Shown in pieces: positions 43,101 to 51,150 of a stretch of 64,000 nucleotides of DNA. Position numbers and translations under genes: made by a program. This DNA is from Verrucomicrobiaceae bacterium (GTDB lineage: Bacteria; Verrucomicrobiota; Verrucomicrobiia; Verrucomicrobiales; Verrucomicrobiaceae). Where the stretch lies: assembly GCA_027487315.1 (NCBI GenBank), contig JAIYDW010000233.1, positions 1 through 64,000 of the forward strand. Direction: 5' to 3'. The notes under the pieces were generated by a model. The model made no database searches. It saw nothing but the letters and a program-made list of their open reading frames with translations, and was not told where the DNA came from. Within the stretch, counting starts at the first letter, position 1. Each line of letters opens with the position of its first letter.

Positions 43101-43857
43101 CATCGGCAATGGTTACGAGAATTTCACGGTGTCGACAAAGGATGGGCGGACGCTAGCGGGTCGGGTGGTGGAGGACACGCCGGGGCATGTGAAGCTGATG
43201 GGTGCGGGCGGTGCGGTGCAGGTGGTGGCGAGGGATCAGATCGCGGCGCTGACGAACACGAAGCAGAGTTTGATGCCGATGGGGTTTGGGAATTTACCGG
43301 ATGCGGCGTTTCGGGATTTGATCTGGTATGTGTTGGCGCCGCCGGAGGAAGGGCCGCTGACGGCGGAGAAGCGGGAGCGGTTGATTCATGGGGTGGAGGG
43401 TGAGGAGGCCAAGCCGCCGACGAAGCCGAACTGGCGGGCGATTGATTGGGAGAGTGTGAGCTTGTGGAACCCGGAGTGGAAGGTGTCGGCACCGGATTTT
43501 GAGAGGACGCCGATGAAGCGGGCGGAGTATCACGGGAAGACGAACGTGCTGGTGGTGCATCCGTTTGCTGACATGAAGACGCCGGCGAGTTTTGAGCGGG
43601 TGTGGAAGGTGGAGGCTGGGAAGACGAAGTTGGGGGTGGATGTGGCGGCGGATGATCGGGGGGACTGGGTGATGAAGGCGGTGGTGAATGGGAAGGTGGT
43701 GAAGGAGATGGCGGTGGATGCTGAGAAGCCGAGGTGGAAGCGGGTGGAGGTGGATTTGACGGCGTTTGTGGGGCTGGAGGTGACGGTGCGACTGGAGGCG
43801 CATGCGAGCGGGTGGAACTGGGAGTTTGCGTATTGGCATGGGATTGGGCTGGAATGA
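40180..43857 (+). CDS. PVC-type sugar dehydrogenase/HEAT/cytochrome c protein
   Basis: A 1225-residue secreted protein of the large 'membrane-bound dehydrogenase plus heme' family abundant in Planctomycetes and Verrucomicrobia. A signal peptide (MRFCLALGFVVCGALSC) is followed by a beta-propeller dehydrogenase domain (PEGYEVRCFAHEPMVQNP; TWDHRGRLWVVEAYEYP; residues ~50-420). HEAT-like helices follow (~460-910), then a cytochrome c domain with C936-M-V-C939-H940 and KVGPDLIGSGRS, and a C-terminal beta domain (~1080-1225). It probably oxidises a sugar or alcohol in the periplasm and passes electrons to its heme. About 590 bases in the HEAT part (41,640-42,230) have clearly different composition and codon use. 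Confidence 0.88.
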   Translation: MTMRFCLALGFVVCGALSCGFGEEIEGERKAAQTVCPTPEEARKKMSVPEGYEVRCFAHEPMVQNPVAMTWDHRGRLWVVEAYEYPEGSPHPAPFGGEVKDDGYQTMPMVEGQIPRDQVIILEDTDHDGEADKRTVFVEGLNLASAILCGDDGIYVGQQPHLIHFMDADGDDKPEAWRVVLTGFGREDTHELVNSFTWGPDGWLYMTHGVFTNSKVRSPGKPESEGFKFDAGIGRARPKSREKEAEWEFEVFADGTSNPWGCDYDAAGNFFVSACVIDHFFHMAPGGIYVRQGGAPENPYSYELLPSIVKHKHFRAAYAGIQIYQGGRYSADTHGHAFIGNIHDNAIHEEVLTPVGSTFKCEPRRDFLRANDGWFRPVSTQTGPDGFLWVMDWCDKYPCYQNAKANPEGVDRERGRIWRVVYLGGAGAGKGSGEPPQGGTTERGSLAAGEMDLKKLSTGELVERLGDSNNWVRRMARRMLVESWNGEWSATTKPPIHEWLLPVVQKDVHLEAAWTLSVCEDVTPDVLKSLSESKDGGKRAWAAKICGMFPNDAQTVSAFDPVTGKGGVLVRAKTLPVLHALAKDSDAAVRYAVTVALRQYSEVSLTVDRGVVKTWIPKVWQILESLLKNGDNDSSQYAFGMWQAIEPQITSDPTGGLKWLAKLAPTTQPLSLMLSYKAMRRLCDTRKVENLDLAVDFCERISGHEVLLAHALDGLVKGQEGGVIKPGKDVSGSLAKWRASGNAEVRRGAQTLAVLWGDEAAVREMIGALVDEKKSEAERVGVLQSLRMVKTDLVREGVVPLLNEGVPTALAVAAIRAAADLGGDGFVQPLVGQAASKNIDVRLAALEALGGRGDWTRAMLNAIAKGTVSASGFPVPVRRAMATSKDRAIRDQAFKVLGAWKDSSEDVKSLIGLKKAAVLKGEPDLANGKLMFTVTCMVCHEFHGGGQKVGPDLIGSGRSNLDALLANVIDPNQIIGNGYENFTVSTKDGRTLAGRVVEDTPGHVKLMGAGGAVQVVARDQIAALTNTKQSLMPMGFGNLPDAAFRDLIWYVLAPPEEGPLTAEKRERLIHGVEGEEAKPPTKPNWRAIDWESVSLWNPEWKVSAPDFERTPMKRAEYHGKTNVLVVHPFADMKTPASFERVWKVEAGKTKLGVDVAADDRGDWVMKAVVNGKVVKEMAVDAEKPRWKRVEVDLTAFVGLEVTVRLEAHASGWNWEFAYWHGIGLE

Positions 43858-43866
43858 GGGGGTGGC

Positions 43867-43890
43867 GCACGAAGGCACTGAGGCACGAAG
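43867..43890. repeat. Short tandem GCACGAAG-type repeat
   Basis: Three adjacent 8-base units: GCACGAAG, GCACTGAG, GCACGAAG. They follow the stop of the heme dehydrogenase within a 163-base gap. From memory, 'gcacgaaggcac' repeats are widespread between genes of Planctomycetes and Verrucomicrobia; this looks like a short remnant of one. Confidence 0.45.
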
Positions 43891-44020
43891 GGGTGAGGTG
43901 GGGGGAGGGGTGCAAGCTGGCGGCTTGGGCAAGGGGTGCGGGCTTGTTTGGGGATCTGTGAGGAAATGTTGATGTGGGGGTGGTCCGGGTGTTGGGTGGG
44001 GGCGTATTGTTTTTTCTTTT

Positions 44021-45559
44021 ATGCCTGATGTGACCCTTTCTCCGAACCCGCATGCTGCTTTGATCATTGTGGGGCATGGCTCGACGATGAATCCGGACTC
44101 GAGTGCGCCGACTTATGAGCATGCGGATGCGATCCGGGGTTTGGGGTTGTTTGCGGAGGTGGTGTGTTGTTTTTGGAAGGAGGAGCCGAACATGCGGGAG
44201 GTGTTCGAGATGGTGGAGAGCGAGGTGATTTACATTGTACCGAACTTCATCAGTGAGGGGTATTTTTGCCAGGAGGTGCTGCCTAGGGAATTGAGGCTGG
44301 ATGGGCCGGTGACGAAGCGGGGGACGAAGACGATTTACTATTGTGATCCGGTGGGGATTCACGCGAATATGATGCGGTTGCTGCTGCAGCGGGCGGATGA
44401 GATTGCGCCGGGGGTGCCGAGGGGGGAGACGAGTTTGGTGATCGTGGGGCACGGGACGAGCTTGAATGAGAACTCGACCAAGGCGATTCAGGATCAGGTG
44501 AAGTTGATTCGCGAGGGTGGGCATGGGTTTGCGGAGGTGGTGGATGCTTACATGGAGCAGGCGCCGCTGGTGGCGGAGTGGTCGCAGATGACGACGTCGC
44601 CGAATGTGGTGGTGGTGCCGTTTTTCATTGCGGACGGGTTGCACAGTTACCAGGACATTCCGGTGCTGTTGGGGATCATGGAGGAGACCGGGGCGGCGCT
44701 GAGCGAGGGCGGGAGTTTTGGGAACAATCCGCATGCTTTGCATGGGCGGCAGCTCTTTTACAGCAATGCGATCGGGACGGAGCCGCTGTTGGCGGCGGTG
44801 ATTTTGGATCAGGTGGCGGATTTCAATGCGAAGCATGGGATTGAGGTTCCGACAGGAGAGGTGGGGGGATCGGTGATGGAAGCGAAGTTGGCGGCGATGC
44901 TTGCGGCGGGGAGTGTGCAGGTGGGAGAGGCGTTGATTCAGGGGAATGGGGATGGGGGTTGGGTGATCACTCATGTGAAGGATGCGGTGGCGGTGGCGAG
45001 TGGGGCAGGGGATTGGGAGCGCTGGGGGCGGGCGGAGGATGCTCGGTTGATTGCGCGCAACACGGCGGAGGGGAAGTTTCGGGCGATTCATTCGGCGCCG
45101 ACGATGCGAGGGGGTTGGCGGCTGGATTTGGCGGATGTGGGGGCTGTGAGGCGGGCGCTGGATTATCTGTATCCGGCGGCGTTTGGGGTTTGGATGGGCA
45201 TGGAGGCGGGTGAGGTGAAGGGGACGCCATTGAGGCAGTATTTGGGGAGGCAGACGGGGATGTATCGGTTCAGCAACGGAGTGACGGATGAGCAGATTCC
45301 GGTGATGGCGGTGAAGGAGTGCGGGGGTGGGAAGTGTTTGCGGCGGATTGTTTGGCCGTTGAATGAGGGGGTGCCGCTTTCGGAAGTGGCGGCGGAGAAG
45401 ACGGGGGCTAAGGTGGGGTATGCGAGTGAGCGGGTGGGGGCGACGTGTGTGCCGCTGGTGTGCATCGAGCCGTGTCCGGTGATTGTGGGGGCGGCGAGGA
45501 AGCTGGCGCGGGGGAATTTTGAAGCGAAGGCGGCGGCGGAGGCAGCGGCGGCGGGATGA
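44021..45559 (+). CDS. CbiX chelatase fused to DR2241-type iron-sulfur domain
   Basis: A 512-residue cytosolic protein. The N-terminal half is a duplicated CbiX chelatase: AALIIVGHGSTMNPDS (~residue 14) and SLVIVGHGTSLNENS (~residue 142) each carry the metal-binding His, and NFISEGYF and PFFIADGLHS are the matching second motifs. The C-terminal part resembles the DR2241 4Fe-4S domain, with Cys in VKECGGGKCLRRI and CVPLVCIEPCPV. The protein would insert Co or Fe into sirohydrochlorin for cobalamin or siroheme. No other tetrapyrrole genes are nearby. Confidence 0.85.
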   Translation: MPDVTLSPNPHAALIIVGHGSTMNPDSSAPTYEHADAIRGLGLFAEVVCCFWKEEPNMREVFEMVESEVIYIVPNFISEGYFCQEVLPRELRLDGPVTKRGTKTIYYCDPVGIHANMMRLLLQRADEIAPGVPRGETSLVIVGHGTSLNENSTKAIQDQVKLIREGGHGFAEVVDAYMEQAPLVAEWSQMTTSPNVVVVPFFIADGLHSYQDIPVLLGIMEETGAALSEGGSFGNNPHALHGRQLFYSNAIGTEPLLAAVILDQVADFNAKHGIEVPTGEVGGSVMEAKLAAMLAAGSVQVGEALIQGNGDGGWVITHVKDAVAVASGAGDWERWGRAEDARLIARNTAEGKFRAIHSAPTMRGGWRLDLADVGAVRRALDYLYPAAFGVWMGMEAGEVKGTPLRQYLGRQTGMYRFSNGVTDEQIPVMAVKECGGGKCLRRIVWPLNEGVPLSEVAAEKTGAKVGYASERVGATCVPLVCIEPCPVIVGAARKLARGNFEAKAAAEAAAAG

Positions 45560-45609
45560 AATCTTGAAAAAACAGGCACGAAGCGGGTGGCGGTGGCGTT
45601 GGTGGTAGG

Positions 45610-46551
45610 ATGAAACTGTTTTTTGTTGGAATGGTGCTGGCGATGTTGGGACTGGGCGATGTTTTTGCCCAGGGAGTGCCAGCGGCGGGAGGGGCGGTGA
45701 CGCCGGAGCAGCGGGAGAAGCTACAGCAGTTGTTCAATCCGGAGAATTCGGTGGAAGCGATGGGGAAGGCGCTGGAAGAGGCGGCGAAAGCGGGGTTGGG
45801 GGAGCAGGTGATGCTGGAGGCGCAATTGGTGTGGGGGTTGAGGCGGGGGGATGTGGGGATGTTGACGACGTTGTTGCCGGAGTTGGAGGCATTGGCGAGG
45901 CGATTTGATCCAAAGCTGTCGGCGGGGATTCCAACGGTGGAGGAGTTGCTGGGCTTGGTGAGCTATGTGAAGGCGATGGTGGCAAGAGAGCAGGGGGACG
46001 AGGCTGCTTTTAAGAAGCACATCACGGAAGCGTTTTGGCAGAATCCGACCTCGGCGCAGATGTTTGCGCAGGCGGTGGAATCGATGCGGCGGGAGAAGAA
46101 GATGGACTCGATGAAGCTGGATCTGGAGGTGGTGCTGACGAGTTCGCAGGGGGAGGCGACGACGTTGAAGGATCAGTTGGGAGGGGGGAAGGCGTTGTTG
46201 CTGGATTTTTGGGCGTCGTGGTGCGGGCCGTGCATGGCGCTGATGCCGGAGTTGAGGAAGAAGGGGGAGTTGTTGGGCAAGCAGGGAGTGGTGGTGGTGG
46301 CGATGAATACGGACAGCGAGAATGCGGAGGCGGTGGCGGACAAGGTGCGGAGGGAGAAGGACATGACGATTCCTTGGATGGTGGAGCCGGAGGATCGGCC
46401 GTATTCGACGGTTCTGGAGATCAAATCGATCCCGGCGATGGTGCTGGTGACGCCGGATGGGAAGGTGCAGTTTTTTGGGCATCCGCAGAGTCCGGATTTG
46501 TGGAAGGCCTTGAAAAAAATTGATCCGGGGATTGAGGCGCCGGGGTCTTGA
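45610..46551 (+). CDS. TlpA-like thioredoxin-fold protein, exported
   Basis: A 313-residue periplasmic thiol-disulfide protein. A signal peptide (LFFVGMVLAMLGLGDVFA) is followed by a helical N-terminal part (residues ~25-170, unrecognised). The thioredoxin domain has active site FWASWCGPCMALMP (C205, C208), with the cis-Pro in IKSIPAMVLV. It may reduce apocytochrome cysteines or other envelope disulfides. The ABC ATPase gene follows after 14 bases, probably in the same transcript. Confidence 0.88.
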   Translation: MKLFFVGMVLAMLGLGDVFAQGVPAAGGAVTPEQREKLQQLFNPENSVEAMGKALEEAAKAGLGEQVMLEAQLVWGLRRGDVGMLTTLLPELEALARRFDPKLSAGIPTVEELLGLVSYVKAMVAREQGDEAAFKKHITEAFWQNPTSAQMFAQAVESMRREKKMDSMKLDLEVVLTSSQGEATTLKDQLGGGKALLLDFWASWCGPCMALMPELRKKGELLGKQGVVVVAMNTDSENAEAVADKVRREKDMTIPWMVEPEDRPYSTVLEIKSIPAMVLVTPDGKVQFFGHPQSPDLWKALKKIDPGIEAPGS

Positions 46552-46565
46552 GGCGATAGGGCGGG

Positions 46566-47387
46566 ATGGTATCGAAAAATGCAGAGGTGAAGGAAGGTGA
46601 GACGAAGCGCACTCCGGCGCTGCGGGTGCAGGGATTGGTGTTTCGTCGGGGACGGGAGATTTTGAAGGGTGTGGACTGGACGGTGGGGCGGGGTGAGCAC
46701 TGGTGTTTGTTGGGGCCGAACGGGTGCGGGAAGACGTCACTCATCAATTTGATCACGGGGTATGATGCGGCGACGGCGGGTTCGATTGCGCTGGGGGATG
46801 CGGTTTTTGGACGGACGGACTGGCGGGAGGTGCGGAAGCGGGTGGGGTTGGTGACGAACACGCTGACAACGTTTTTGGAAGAGGGAGAACAGGTCATTGA
46901 TGCGGTGGTGAGTGGTCGGGAGGCGATGCTGAATCTGGGTGGGGCGGGGAATCCAGCGCTGGTGGCGGAGGCGGAGGCGTTGTTGGAGCGGGTGGGGTGT
47001 TTGTATTTGCGGGATGCGTATTGGGGGCCTTTGTCGCAGGGGGAGAAGCAGAAGGTGCTGATCTGTCGGGCGTTGATGTCGCGCTTTGAGATTTTGATTT
47101 TAGATGAGCCCTGCGCGGGGCTGGATCCGGTGGCGAGGGAGCGGTTTTTGAGGTGGTTGCAGGAATTGATGGACGGGGAAGGGTCACCCGCGTTGGTGTT
47201 GGTGACGCATCATGTGGAGGAGATTTTGAGTGGGGTGAGTCATGTGCTTTTGATGAAGGACGGGCTGCATTTTCGGGCGGGGCGTAAGGAGGAGGTGCTG
47301 ACGAGTGAGGCGCTGAGTGCGGTGTATGGGGCGGCGGTGGTGGTGGATGAGGACGGGGGGAGGTATCGGTTGCGGGTGGTGGATTGA
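46566..47387 (+). CDS. ABC transporter ATP-binding protein (ModF/YlmA-like)
   Basis: A 273-residue single ABC domain: Walker A LLGPNGCGKTSLINL (~residue 52), Q-loop replaced by VGLVTNTLTTFLEE, signature LSQGEKQKV, Walker B ILILDEPCAGLDP and switch histidine VTHHVEEIL. The LSQGE signature and TxxLxxF region resemble ModF/YlmA proteins, which often lack a dedicated permease. No permease gene is adjacent, so the transported substrate, if any, is unknown. Confidence 0.85.
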   Translation: MVSKNAEVKEGETKRTPALRVQGLVFRRGREILKGVDWTVGRGEHWCLLGPNGCGKTSLINLITGYDAATAGSIALGDAVFGRTDWREVRKRVGLVTNTLTTFLEEGEQVIDAVVSGREAMLNLGGAGNPALVAEAEALLERVGCLYLRDAYWGPLSQGEKQKVLICRALMSRFEILILDEPCAGLDPVARERFLRWLQELMDGEGSPALVLVTHHVEEILSGVSHVLLMKDGLHFRAGRKEEVLTSEALSAVYGAAVVVDEDGGRYRLRVVD

Positions 47388-47423
47388 TGGAAAGTTTAGG
47401 TGGGCTGAGGGTGTTGTTTGGGG

Positions 47424-48662
47424 ATGCGATTTTTGATTTTAGCGAGTTGGGTTTGGGTGGGTCTTGGTGCGGTGGCGCTAGGGGAGAACTGGGGGATGTG
47501 GCGGGGGCCGAGGTTGGATGGTCGGTCGGATGATGCGGGGTTTCCGGTGGCGGCGACGAGTGAGACGGTGGCTTGGAAGGTGGGGCTGCATGGGGAGGGG
47601 CATGCATCGCCGATTGTGTGGGGGGACAAGGTGTATGTGGTGAGTTGTGATGCGGGGACGGAGGAGCGGTTGTTGATTTGTTTGGACCGGAACTCGGGGC
47701 GGGTGGTTTGGGAGTCAGTGGTTTTGAAGTCGCCGTTGGAGGGGAAACATCGATTGAATAGTCATGCGTCGAGTACGCCAGCGACGGATGGGGAGCGGGT
47801 GTACACGGCGTTCTTGGATCGTGACACGGTGGTGGTTTCGGCGTTTGATTTGGAGGGTAAAAAGGTTTGGGAGGTGAAGCCGGGGACGTTTGCTTCGAAG
47901 CATGGGTTTAGCAGTTCGCCGATTCTGTTTGAGGACAAAGTGATCGTGAACTGTGATCATGATGGGGATGGATACATCGTGGCGTTGGGGGTGACGGATG
48001 GGGTGGAGAAGTGGCGGATTGCGAGGCCGAACAAGACTAGGAGTTACTGTGTGCCGTTGATTCGGGAGTTGGCGGGGCGGATGCAGATGGTGCTCAGTGG
48101 GACGAAGTGTGTGGCGAGTTATGATCCGCGGGATGGCAAGGAGATTTGGATGATCGACGGGCCGACCGAGCAGTTTGTGGCGTCGCTAGTGCATCATGAG
48201 GGGTCGGGTTTGTTGTTCATGACGGGTGGATTTCCGGAGCATCATTTTTTGGCGATTCGGCCGGATGGCGTGGGCAATGTGACGGACACGCATGTGGCCT
48301 GGAGGACGAATCAGGGGGTGGCGTATGTGCCGTCGCCGGTGGTAGCGGGGGATTACTTGTTGAGTGTGTCTGACTCAGGGGTGATGCACTGTTTTGATGT
48401 GCGGACCGGGGAGATTTTTTGGACGGAGCGATTGAGGGAGCATCATGCGTCGCTGGCGGTGGCGGAGGGGAAGGTGTATTTGATCAATGATTTTGGGACG
48501 ATGCGGGTGGTGAAGCCGGGGAAGAGTTATGAGTTGGTGGCGGAGAGTGAATTGGGAGAGAAGGTTTTTGCGTCACCGGCATTCAGTTACGGGCAGATCT
48601 TCGTGCGTGGGGAGCGGCATTTGATTTGTCTGGGGGAACGAAAGGCTGTTGGTGCGGAGTGA
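47424..48662 (+). CDS. Secreted PQQ-like beta-propeller protein
   Basis: A 412-residue exported protein with a signal peptide (FLILASWVWVGLGAVALG) and repeated propeller blades: NWGMWRGPRLDGRSDD, HASPIVWGDKVYVVSCD, LICLDRNSGRVVWES, VSAFDLEGKKVWEV, MHCFDVRTGEIFWTE. The W/F-D-x-x-x-G-x-x-x-W pattern is that of PQQ-enzyme and BamB repeats. No quinone-binding catalytic residues are evident, so it is probably a structural or sensory propeller, as is common in this phylum. A TTG 6 bases upstream is in frame; the ATG is preferred. Confidence 0.82.
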   Translation: MRFLILASWVWVGLGAVALGENWGMWRGPRLDGRSDDAGFPVAATSETVAWKVGLHGEGHASPIVWGDKVYVVSCDAGTEERLLICLDRNSGRVVWESVVLKSPLEGKHRLNSHASSTPATDGERVYTAFLDRDTVVVSAFDLEGKKVWEVKPGTFASKHGFSSSPILFEDKVIVNCDHDGDGYIVALGVTDGVEKWRIARPNKTRSYCVPLIRELAGRMQMVLSGTKCVASYDPRDGKEIWMIDGPTEQFVASLVHHEGSGLLFMTGGFPEHHFLAIRPDGVGNVTDTHVAWRTNQGVAYVPSPVVAGDYLLSVSDSGVMHCFDVRTGEIFWTERLREHHASLAVAEGKVYLINDFGTMRVVKPGKSYELVAESELGEKVFASPAFSYGQIFVRGERHLICLGERKAVGAE

Positions 48663-48723
48663 GGTGGTGGCTGTGACTTGACAATTGGGGGGTCGGCTGG
48701 AATGAGGGGGGCCTCCCGATTTG

Positions 48724-50079
48724 ATGATGACGTTTTATCCTTTGCTAGCCGCAGTCGCTGCTGATGCTGCGCAGCACATTGAACATGCCTTACCCCCGAT
48801 GTGGACGATGGCGCCGTTTGCGATTTTGCTGCTGTGCATTGCGTTGATGCCGTTGTTTGCGCCGCACTTTTGGGAGCATCATTATCCGAAGGTGGCGGTG
48901 GGTTTGGGGTTGGTGGCGGGGTTGTATTATTATTTCGTGAGAGGGGATGGCCATGCGCTGATGCATGCGGGGAATGAGTATGTGAGTTTCATGGCGCTGG
49001 TGGGGTCGCTGTTTGTGATCTCGGGCGGGATCAACATTCGGGTGAAGGGGGAGGCGACGCCAATGGTGAACACGATCTTTTTGGCGATCGGAGCGGTGCT
49101 GGCGAATGTGATTGGGACGACGGGGGCGTCGATGTTGATGATTCGGCCATGGATCCGGATGAACAAGTATCGGATCACATCGCTGCATGTGGTGTTTTTC
49201 ATTTTCCTGGTGAGCAATGTGGGTGGGAGTTTGACGCCGATTGGGGATCCACCGTTGTTTTTGGGGTTCCTGAGAGGGGTGCCGTTTTGGTGGGTGATGG
49301 AGCATTGCTGGCAGGCGTGGGCGATGGCGTGCGCGCTGCTGTTGGGGACATTTTATGTGATGGATACGATCAATTTCAGGAGGGCGCCGAAGGAAGTGCG
49401 GGATCGCGAGACGGCGCATGAGACCTGGTTGTTTCAGGGATTGGGCAACGTGGTGTTTTTGGGGATGGTGTTAGGGGCGGTATTTTTGCCGAAGAGTGTG
49501 CAGGAGATGAAGATCGCGGGGCTGCTGCCGCTGCCGGCGTTGGTGATGCTATTGGCGGCGGTGGGATCTTACTTCACGACGAAGAAAGCGATTCACGAGG
49601 CGAATGACTTCAATTTTGGGCCGGTGAAGGAGGTGGGCTATTTGTTTGTGGGGATCTTTTTGACGATGATTCCGGCGCTGCAACTTTTGCAGAGCGGGAC
49701 GCTGGTGAAGATTGATTCGCCGATGCAGTATTATTTTTCGACGGGGGCGCTTTCGGCGTTTTTGGACAATGCGCCGACGTATTTGTCTTTCCTGGCGGCT
49801 GCGATGGGGGCGCAGGGGATGTCGGTGGATAGCGTGGCGGATGTGCTGAAATTTACGATGGAGCAGGGGGGGTATGTGATTGCGATTTCACTGGGGGCGG
49901 TGTTTTTTGGCGCGGGCAGTTACATTGGGAATGGGCCGAATTTCATGGTGAAGGCGATTGCGGATAAGTCGAAGGTGCGAACGCCTTCGTTTTTGGGTTA
50001 CATCTTGCGGTTTTCGCTGCCGATTTTGGTGCCGATTCTAGTGGTGGTGGGGTTCTTTGTGTTGCGGGGGACGCATTAA
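48724..50079 (+). CDS. NhaD-type Na+/H+ antiporter
   Basis: A 451-residue integral membrane protein with about 12 helices and few loops. Conserved features: MALVGSLFVISGGINIRV, GTTGASMLMIRPWIRMN, FFIFLVSNVGGSLTPIGDPPLFLGFL (the NVGG/GDPP block of the ion transporter superfamily) and FLDNAPTYLSFL near residue 345. It probably exchanges sodium for protons. A perfect TTGACA lies at 48678-48683 but the paired -10 box is poor, so no promoter is marked. Two ATG codons and a TTG are adjacent; the first ATG is used. Confidence 0.88.
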   Translation: MMTFYPLLAAVAADAAQHIEHALPPMWTMAPFAILLLCIALMPLFAPHFWEHHYPKVAVGLGLVAGLYYYFVRGDGHALMHAGNEYVSFMALVGSLFVISGGINIRVKGEATPMVNTIFLAIGAVLANVIGTTGASMLMIRPWIRMNKYRITSLHVVFFIFLVSNVGGSLTPIGDPPLFLGFLRGVPFWWVMEHCWQAWAMACALLLGTFYVMDTINFRRAPKEVRDRETAHETWLFQGLGNVVFLGMVLGAVFLPKSVQEMKIAGLLPLPALVMLLAAVGSYFTTKKAIHEANDFNFGPVKEVGYLFVGIFLTMIPALQLLQSGTLVKIDSPMQYYFSTGALSAFLDNAPTYLSFLAAAMGAQGMSVDSVADVLKFTMEQGGYVIAISLGAVFFGAGSYIGNGPNFMVKAIADKSKVRTPSFLGYILRFSLPILVPILVVVGFFVLRGTH

Positions 50080-50157
50080 GTGATTAGCGAATGCAATGAT
50101 GCGTGGCTTGATGTTGACCTGGTGAGGTGATGTCTGCACTATGAATCGAATCCATCC

Positions 50158-51144
50158 ATGAACCTCCGCGAACAACTGCGCCTGATTTTGCCGCAATGCC
50201 TGCCCAAAGATCCTGCTGAAGCGATCAAGGGGACTGAGTTAATTCGGATGGTGCGGTTGAAGTTGGAAGGGGAGTACAGCGATGCGACTTTGAGGTATCA
50301 TTTCTCCATCTTGTCGTATGATCCGGGGAGTCCGATTGCGAAGGTGGATCAGGGGCAGGGGTATTATCAGCGGCAGACTCGGCGGCCTGGGGCGGTGAAT
50401 GCGACTTTGCAGGGATGGTTCGAGCAGGTGGATGATGCTGAGGCGGCGGCGTGGTTGCGGTTGGACCGGGTGGTGGCGATTTATGAGCGGCTGTGTTTGA
50501 CGCGGTCGTCGTTTCCGTTTGTGCTGAATGGTCGAACTGGCGGTGTGCCGGAGTTGGAGGGGAGCTGGGAGGTGCCGGATTTGGTGGTGGCGGATTGGGA
50601 TTTGGATGAGGGGGATGGCGAGATGAGGAGGTTGGATCAGGGGATGCTGCGTTTGAGGCGGCATTTGGGGGTGCCTGAGGTGGGGGTGACGGGAGTGCAG
50701 TTGAAGTTGGGGACGAGTTTGGAGACGTATGCGGCGGATTTTTTCCAGGCGGTGAGTGCGACGCGATGGACGACGCAGGGGGAGTTGGTGCTGGCGGAGG
50801 CGGTGACAGATGAGGCGTTAGTGGATGGGTTGCGGCAACTGGGGCACGAGTTTGGGTTGGGGGTGGTGTCGCTGGGGATGGATCAGTCGGGGTTGGATAG
50901 CTTGCCATTGCCGGATGAGATTCGGCTGATGGATGAAGCGCGATTTGATGCGGTGCAGGGGCGGCTGCGGGTGCAGCGGTTGACGCCGCCGCATGTGAAG
51001 GGGACGCTGAATTGGACTCTGCTGTCGCGTTTGAGGGAGAAGTATGAGGGGCTGCAGGAGATGACTCGCTGGCTGGGCGATTGCCTGGAGGAGGGGAGTC
51101 CGGAATGGCGGCGGGTGCCGCCGGGGTTTCGGGTGGAGGCTTGA
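50158..51144 (+). CDS. HrgA-like protein: winged helix plus nuclease-like domain
   Basis: A 328-residue soluble protein. Residues ~1-80 look like a winged-helix domain (RLILPQCLPKD; LRYHFSILSYD). Residues ~135-260 follow the pattern of the HrgA/COG2958 group: VPDLVVADWDLDE, GVQLKLGTSLETYAADFFQAVSAT, TQGELVLAEAV, GHEFGLGVVSLG. In that group this part is thought to be a restriction-endonuclease-like fold, often beside restriction-modification genes. No methyltransferase is nearby here. Function is inferred only; catalytic residues were not placed with certainty. Confidence 0.55.
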   Translation: MNLREQLRLILPQCLPKDPAEAIKGTELIRMVRLKLEGEYSDATLRYHFSILSYDPGSPIAKVDQGQGYYQRQTRRPGAVNATLQGWFEQVDDAEAAAWLRLDRVVAIYERLCLTRSSFPFVLNGRTGGVPELEGSWEVPDLVVADWDLDEGDGEMRRLDQGMLRLRRHLGVPEVGVTGVQLKLGTSLETYAADFFQAVSATRWTTQGELVLAEAVTDEALVDGLRQLGHEFGLGVVSLGMDQSGLDSLPLPDEIRLMDEARFDAVQGRLRVQRLTPPHVKGTLNWTLLSRLREKYEGLQEMTRWLGDCLEEGSPEWRRVPPGFRVEA

Positions 51145-51150
51145 CGCCGA

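Noticed and set aside
48678-48706. TTGACA with 17-base spacer and AATGAG before the NhaD-type gene
   Set aside because: The -35 box is perfect but the -10 box is too poor to mark a promoter.
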